64,000 bases of DNA from Macrotrachela quadricornifera (Eukaryota; Rotifera; Eurotatoria; Philodinida; Philodinidae): contig JAJEKB010021880.1 in the NCBI GenBank assembly GCA_022393335.1, positions 3,716,954 through 3,780,953 on the forward strand, written 5' to 3'. A model generated the notes under the pieces. It did not search any database. It was given only the letters and a program-made list of their open reading frames with translations, and was not told where the DNA came from. Below, in pieces: positions 59,077 through 64,000 of the stretch (the first letter of the stretch is position 1; each line of letters starts with the position of its first letter). The translations under genes were made by a program, and so were the position numbers.

Positions 59077-59600
59077 GTATTGGAAATCATTCGAAATCAT
59101 CACAAATCAAGAAAACAGTTTGTTCCCATTCCCTTATGCTAGTTCTCCTCAGAAATTCACAATTTGGAATTTAAAATTTCTTCCTAGAATTTCGGCCAAG
59201 TATTCATTCACCGTTTTGTTTTGATGAAAGGCATTATATATATAGAAGTACCTACTTTATCTTTCACATACATTTCAAAACTCATCCAAAGTAAGTGATT
59301 TCATATATTTCTTGTTCTCTTTCGGAAAGTTAAGAGGAAACAGTCCAATTTCTTGATTTCTAATGATTTCTTTCGTTTCCAGCAAAGAAATCAGTTCGTT
59401 CACCCGTTCAGAGAATACCTGGAATACTTGGAAAACATTGAAAACCATCATAAAACATGAAATCACTTTGTTCCCATTTCCTTTTGCTACTTCTCCTCAA
59501 AATACACAATCCGGAAATCAAAATTTCTTTCTAGGATTTCGGTCAAGTATTCATTCACCGTTTTATTTTGCTGACAGACACTATATATATATGTCACAGT
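59077..59600. repeat. Two direct copies of a ~175-bp segment, ~353 bp apart
   Basis: Copy 1 (59077-59250) and copy 2 (59430-59600) share TTTGTTCCCATTYCC, AAGTATTCATTCACCGTTTT and a terminal TATATATATA box. The TATA run at the end of each copy suggests a duplicated promoter-like segment, but no gene follows either copy. Confidence 0.5.
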
Positions 59601-59847
59601 TGACATGAGAATTTAGTTGAGATTGGAATGCGCGAAATAAGTAAAAAAGAAAAGAAAACAAAAAAATATAAAACAAAACTTTTTTATAAATAAAATATCG
59701 TAACTGAAGACATACGTGTAGTACATCATACGTTTACTCTAAAAATCAACCATCTCGCCCTCTCACCTGCTCGTGAAACCATCATTAAAAAAACCGCAAA
59801 AGTAAAATAAACAAAAAAAATAATTTACTGTTGAAAAAAATTAACTA

Positions 59848-60290
59848 ATAATTCAATGTCCCCATGTCCCCATCTCAAAAAAAAAACAATAAAACAGATG
59901 AAAGAAAAATTTTTAAATTTTTTAACTAGTAATTCCATGTCCCCATCTCAGAAAAAATAATAAAATAAATGATAGAAAAATAAAAAAAATCTTTTTCTAA
60001 CCGATAATTCAATGTCCCCATGTCCCCATCTAAAGAAAAACAATAAAATAAATGATAGAGAAATTTAAAAAAAAAATTCGAACCAATTATTCAATGTCCC
60101 CATTTCAAAAAAACATAATTAAACAAATGATAGAAAAATTTAAAAATTTGTTTAACTAGTAATTCAATGTCCCCATGTCCCCGTCTCAAAAAAAGCAGTA
60201 AAATAAATGATAGAAAAGTTTAAAAAAAATTTTAACCAATTATTCAATGTCCCCATGTCCCCATCTCAGAAAAAAAGCTTTAAAATATAT
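59848..60290. repeat. Tandem repeat, ~85-bp unit with GTCCCCAT, about six copies
   Basis: Each unit contains AATTCAATGTCCCCATGTCC (sometimes a single GTCCCCAT), then an A-rich stretch and AAATAAATGATAGAAAAAT. Cores lie near 59853, 59937, 60011, 60092, 60167 and 60244. Confidence 0.8.
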
Positions 60291-61006
60291 TTCTAGCTAT
60301 CCATATATCCAAAATGTTATCATTATTATGTTTTCTACACCCAGCACTAATTTTTTCATATTCTAATCCTTAGAGAACTTACGAAAATATAACAATTATT
60401 TTATATATCACCAATTCTTTTTATAAAATATTTGTATACTATAAATTTTAAATACACTATTCCGAACTCAACTAGATTCTAAAATCAACTGCAACATATA
60501 CAGACGATATGTTAATCGACAGAACCAAGTGAAATTTCATGAATGGTAAATACTTCAACCTTCGCATATGTGTAAAAGTGGACTTATAAAATAAGAATCA
60601 ATGCTTGTTACGTATGTGATCTATGAAAGGTTTAATATATTCTTATAATAATAATTAATTATTGGTTAACCACTTTTTATGTATGATATAATAGATTTAT
60701 TTGAGATTCAATAGATTTTGGAAGTTTCTATCAAATATACCTATCTGTGTATGTTGAATATCGAGTAGATAGTATTACTATGTATGTGAATGATTCTCAA
60801 AAGCTTCTACGTTCAGTTTATTTATTTATCGATATTGAATAATACATCATTCGATAGTGTTTTTCATTCTGAATCGAATGGAATCAGTTTTATGAACAGC
60901 ACAAATCGTAGAACGAATTGATACGTGATATACATGATGAATGGTGAATTTTCAAGGTTTTATAAGCGATTCCGTTGAAACTATGATGTGAATAACGCAA
61001 AAGAGC
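60291..61006. other. Intergenic AT-rich region
   Basis: Nothing supported. Confidence 0.4.
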
Positions 61007-61014
61007 ATACCAAT

Positions 61015-61418
61015 CAGGGCTGGGTAGCTCCAGTAGCCAGCTCCAGTGATTATTGAGGGTATGCTGACTCATATGTCATTAGAATCGAGTTGATTTTGAC
61101 TTCATTCGATGCAGAAAACAATTCTGCGTCGAACAGACTAAAAAATTAGAATTATCTTCTCGATTTGTACTAAAAAAAAGCTAGAAATGTGAGTGGAGCT
61201 GCCGATTGTAGTAGCACTGTCAACTCGGCCCCGGCTCCACTCACATTTCTAGCTTTTTTTTAGTACAAATCGAGAAGATAATTCTAATTTTTTAGTCTGT
61301 TCGACGCAGAATTGTTTTCTGCATCGAATGAAGTCAAAATCAACTCGATTCTAATGACATATGAGTCAGCATACCCTCAATAATCACTGAAGCCGGCTAT
61401 CGGAGCTGCCCAGCCCTG
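61015..61418. mobile_element. hAT-type MITE with 8-bp target-site duplication
   Basis: 404 bp: two ~185-bp arms, nearly identical in inverse, around a ~35-bp loop (about 61199-61233). The tips are CAGGGCTGGGTAGCTCC and, in reverse complement, CAGGGCTGGGCAGCTCC. The flanks ATACCAAT at 61007-61014 and 61419-61426 are an exact 8-bp duplication. No coding sequence; it depends on a hAT transposase supplied elsewhere. Confidence 0.9.
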
Positions 61419-61426
61419 ATACCAAT

Positions 61427-63870
61427 CGATAGAGCAAGTCGAGATGCATCGAAATCTATGGTTGTTTTTAAATTCTGAAGCGAGAGATCGAATATTTTTG
61501 GAAAATACAGCTTTTGCAAGTTTGTTCCCATGGGAAAAAAAGACTTTTTGATAACTGCAGGACATAATGTGACGTTCGTTGAGAAGGAACATTTTCTAAT
61601 CGATAGAGCTGGATGGGCTCTACCTGGCACACAGTAAAGAATAGGTGGCACACCAAGTGGAACGAATTGTATTTTCAAAAACTCGAATCGGCTGCCAACT
61701 TCACTTACATATATTAATATTATTATTTGTCCATACAATAAACAGTCTTTGAAAAACTTTTTCATATTTGCATACATCTTGATTTGAGAAATCGATAGAA
61801 TATTAGACTTTTTTTAGAAAGATACCTCGTCAAAAGTTTTTAAAGTATTGCTAAATAAAAAGCTCTTTCAAAGACTTTTTACTATATTCCATATAGTTGA
61901 AAGTAGTACTGATATGTAAATGTTCATTTTAAGTATATCAAAAATCATGTGCATATATATTAGTAGAGATTTTCACGATGGTCTTTATGCAAAAAAAATC
62001 AAAATATATATCAAATAAAATGCATACAAATATTTTGGGACATCTCGTATTACAGGAAAGTGCTTCTATGATTTCAAATAAAATGACTGATACATCTCAT
62101 ACCAAATAGAAGTTCATGAAGATAGTCAACTACACTAAAACATCATGTTCTTTTCATCTTTCAGACTATATAAAGATCGTCTCACTAATCACTTTATTTC
62201 GAAAACTTTTTAAATTTAATAAATAAATAACAATGTTAGAATCAGAATATCCATAAACTGTCAAGTATTATGCGCGCCACATCATCTTGAAATTATCAGC
62301 ATTTATTTATCAAATTTAAAGATTTTTCTGGAAAGAAAACTTTACAAAGTTTGAAAGATAAAACATATCTGATGTTTTAGTGATTAATAATCAATGAAAG
62401 TGTCCAATTATGCTTCCAAAATTTGAAACTTTTTATGATTCTATAGTCTATTCTCATTTTACTAATGATTATTTAAACTTCTAAATTCCATTTTTCGTGA
62501 ATTTTTATTTGGTATAGAATTTATTAGTTATTCTGCTTGAAATCATAGCAATATTCTCTGAAATAATACTTTTTGTTTAATCTAATCCATTATCTGAGCA
62601 AATTTTCTTGAAAATGAACCGCTTCAATATGAGAATCTTTTCATTCTGATCAGTTAGTGATTTTTTATTCCTATGAGTAATAAGAACCTATTTAACGCGA
62701 ATAACATATATTATTCACGCATAGAACGAATAAAAGTATGACACTATGTCATTGACTTTGATATAAGCAATAAGAACATACATATATGAATGAGACAAAC
62801 TATATTTATGTAATTAGAAAAACAAATATTATTAAATAAATAAACATTGTTCGGTGAAACAATCCATTATTTTTTTATTAACAACCTGTAAGATGAAAAA
62901 CTATTATCACATGATGATTTATCTTTACTTAAACATTTATCTTGAATTTAAAAGATCATCTTCGAAATACACTTCATAATTATTGGGAAAAAAAACTTAG
63001 GTTTATATCATCAAATATTCTTGTTCAAGAAAAAAGAAATGACTTTTAAAATTTTCACAAGAGAAACAGAAAATTTGTCAACAATGATCACTTTTAATGG
63101 GTCTTAATGTTTGACAGATTCTACTCTACATATGTATATAGACATATGATAGACCATAATAAAGTATAGATGATAATTACACTAAAATAAAATCAATCAT
63201 TCTTTTTAACAATTAAATATTCATATTCTAACTTCCATAATCCGATTTATTTAAAGAAAAATAAATTATTTATCAATATTATTTTACAATTTTAAATATT
63301 TCATATTGTTTTTTTTTTATATTGACCAAATATTTCAAAAGATATATATTTATTAATCTAATATGAATTTTAAAATAAGATTTTTTCATATATTATTCTT
63401 AATGAGAAATAAGAAAAAAACATGTCATAATAAATATTCATATATTATTAAACATGATAAGAAAAAGAAATGATGCATTGCAATGATTTGAGTAAGGCGT
63501 ATTTTTATGATATTTATCTTCATTTATTCTATAATATGAAACGTAATAAAATACACATCTATACAATATAGAATGATTCAACATCAATATAGAGAAAAAT
63601 ATTTTAATGATAATAAATTAATGATGCATATTATTCGATTGTTTTTTTCATTCGTCAAGGCAAAATTAGTGATATATATGTATGTCATGTAAATATATTT
63701 AAAAAAAACCAAAATAATTATTTAATTAAAAACGAACAAATATTATTTCATAATAATATAATTACGTTTGATTAGTCATTAAAAATAAGTATTAAAAAGA
63801 ATAAGAAAAAAAAACATAAAGTAAGTTTATAGTTAAATATTTTTTATATTTAAAAAAAATCAAAATAATA
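61427..63870. other. Intergenic AT-rich region
   Basis: No gene is supported. Overlapping minus-strand frames at 61397-61777 show no conserved motif. Composition becomes extremely A+T-rich after 62600. Confidence 0.4.
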
Positions 63871-63992
63871 CTTATCTGATGAGTCAAAACGAATGGATCT
63901 GTCAGTATTTGGCACATTTCTTAGCTGAATTATAAGTGAGAAATGTGCCAAATACTGACAGATCCATTCATTTTAATTCACTCCGATAAATA
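63871..63992. repeat. Perfect 31-bp inverted repeat within a ~55-bp-arm hairpin
   Basis: 63891-63921 is the exact reverse complement of 63939-63969 (GAATGGATCTGTCAG ... GGCACATTTCT). Outside, TATCTGATGAGTCAAAAC mirrors TTTTAATTCACTCCGATA imperfectly. The loop is 17 nt. It is either a small MITE or a very long hairpin near the window edge. Confidence 0.8.
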
Positions 63993-64000
63993 GAATAAAT

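Noticed and set aside
61377..61777. Three overlapping minus-strand frames
   Set aside because: Partly inside the hAT MITE, with no conserved motif and mutually exclusive.

Overview
The window looks like an accessory region of a bdelloid rotifer genome (Rotaria/Adineta type). The case rests on several things seen together: a very AT-rich background, spliceosomal introns of about 48-75 nt, and gene families known to be expanded in bdelloids (NHL-repeat proteins, arginine ADP-ribosyltransferases with TPRs, one-repeat-per-exon LRR proteins, F-box-like proteins). Remnants of many DNA transposon superfamilies fill the rest. The genus is an inference; no rRNA or other marker gene is present.

Layout. 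1-623: 3' end of an LRR gene. 1.9-4.1 kb: a decayed Merlin-type transposase and a Tc1-like element with long terminal inverted repeats. 4.6-9.2 kb and 15.4-24.0 kb: two direct copies (blocks A and B) of one segment carrying an NHL-repeat exon on the minus strand. Block B has gained a MULE-like element, a hAT element and a mariner. Each is flanked by a target-site duplication, and each has its empty site preserved in block A. Between the blocks lies a two-exon gene with two tandem T1/BTB domains and an apparent signal peptide. 24.3-24.7 kb is a tRNA-derived SINE. 25.4-27.2 kb is a large palindromic element that ends in an assembly gap. 28.9-30.5 kb is an ADP-ribosyltransferase gene with one in-frame stop.

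32.4-41 kb holds a piggyBac-like relic, a three-exon F-box-like gene, and decayed questin-oxidase-like and cullin genes. 43-45 kb holds a possible small Cys-rich protein and an intact NTF2/SnoaL-like gene. 47.1-48.2 kb is an apparently intact mariner nested in an older Tc1-like relic. 49.9-52.0 kb is a second F-box-like gene, a paralogue of the first. From 52.3 kb to the end there is little coding sequence: inverted-repeat elements (one a hAT MITE with an exact 8-bp target duplication), a CpG-rich cluster of GTAAACG motifs, and an 85-bp GTCCCCAT tandem repeat.

There is no operon-like organisation. The intact or nearly intact genes are the LRR 3' end, the two NHL exons, the T1/BTB gene, F-box gene 1, the NTF2-like gene and the nested mariner transposase. 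The ADP-ribosyltransferase is nearly intact, and F-box gene 2 has a doubtful second exon end. All splice junctions were placed by eye and have no transcript support.
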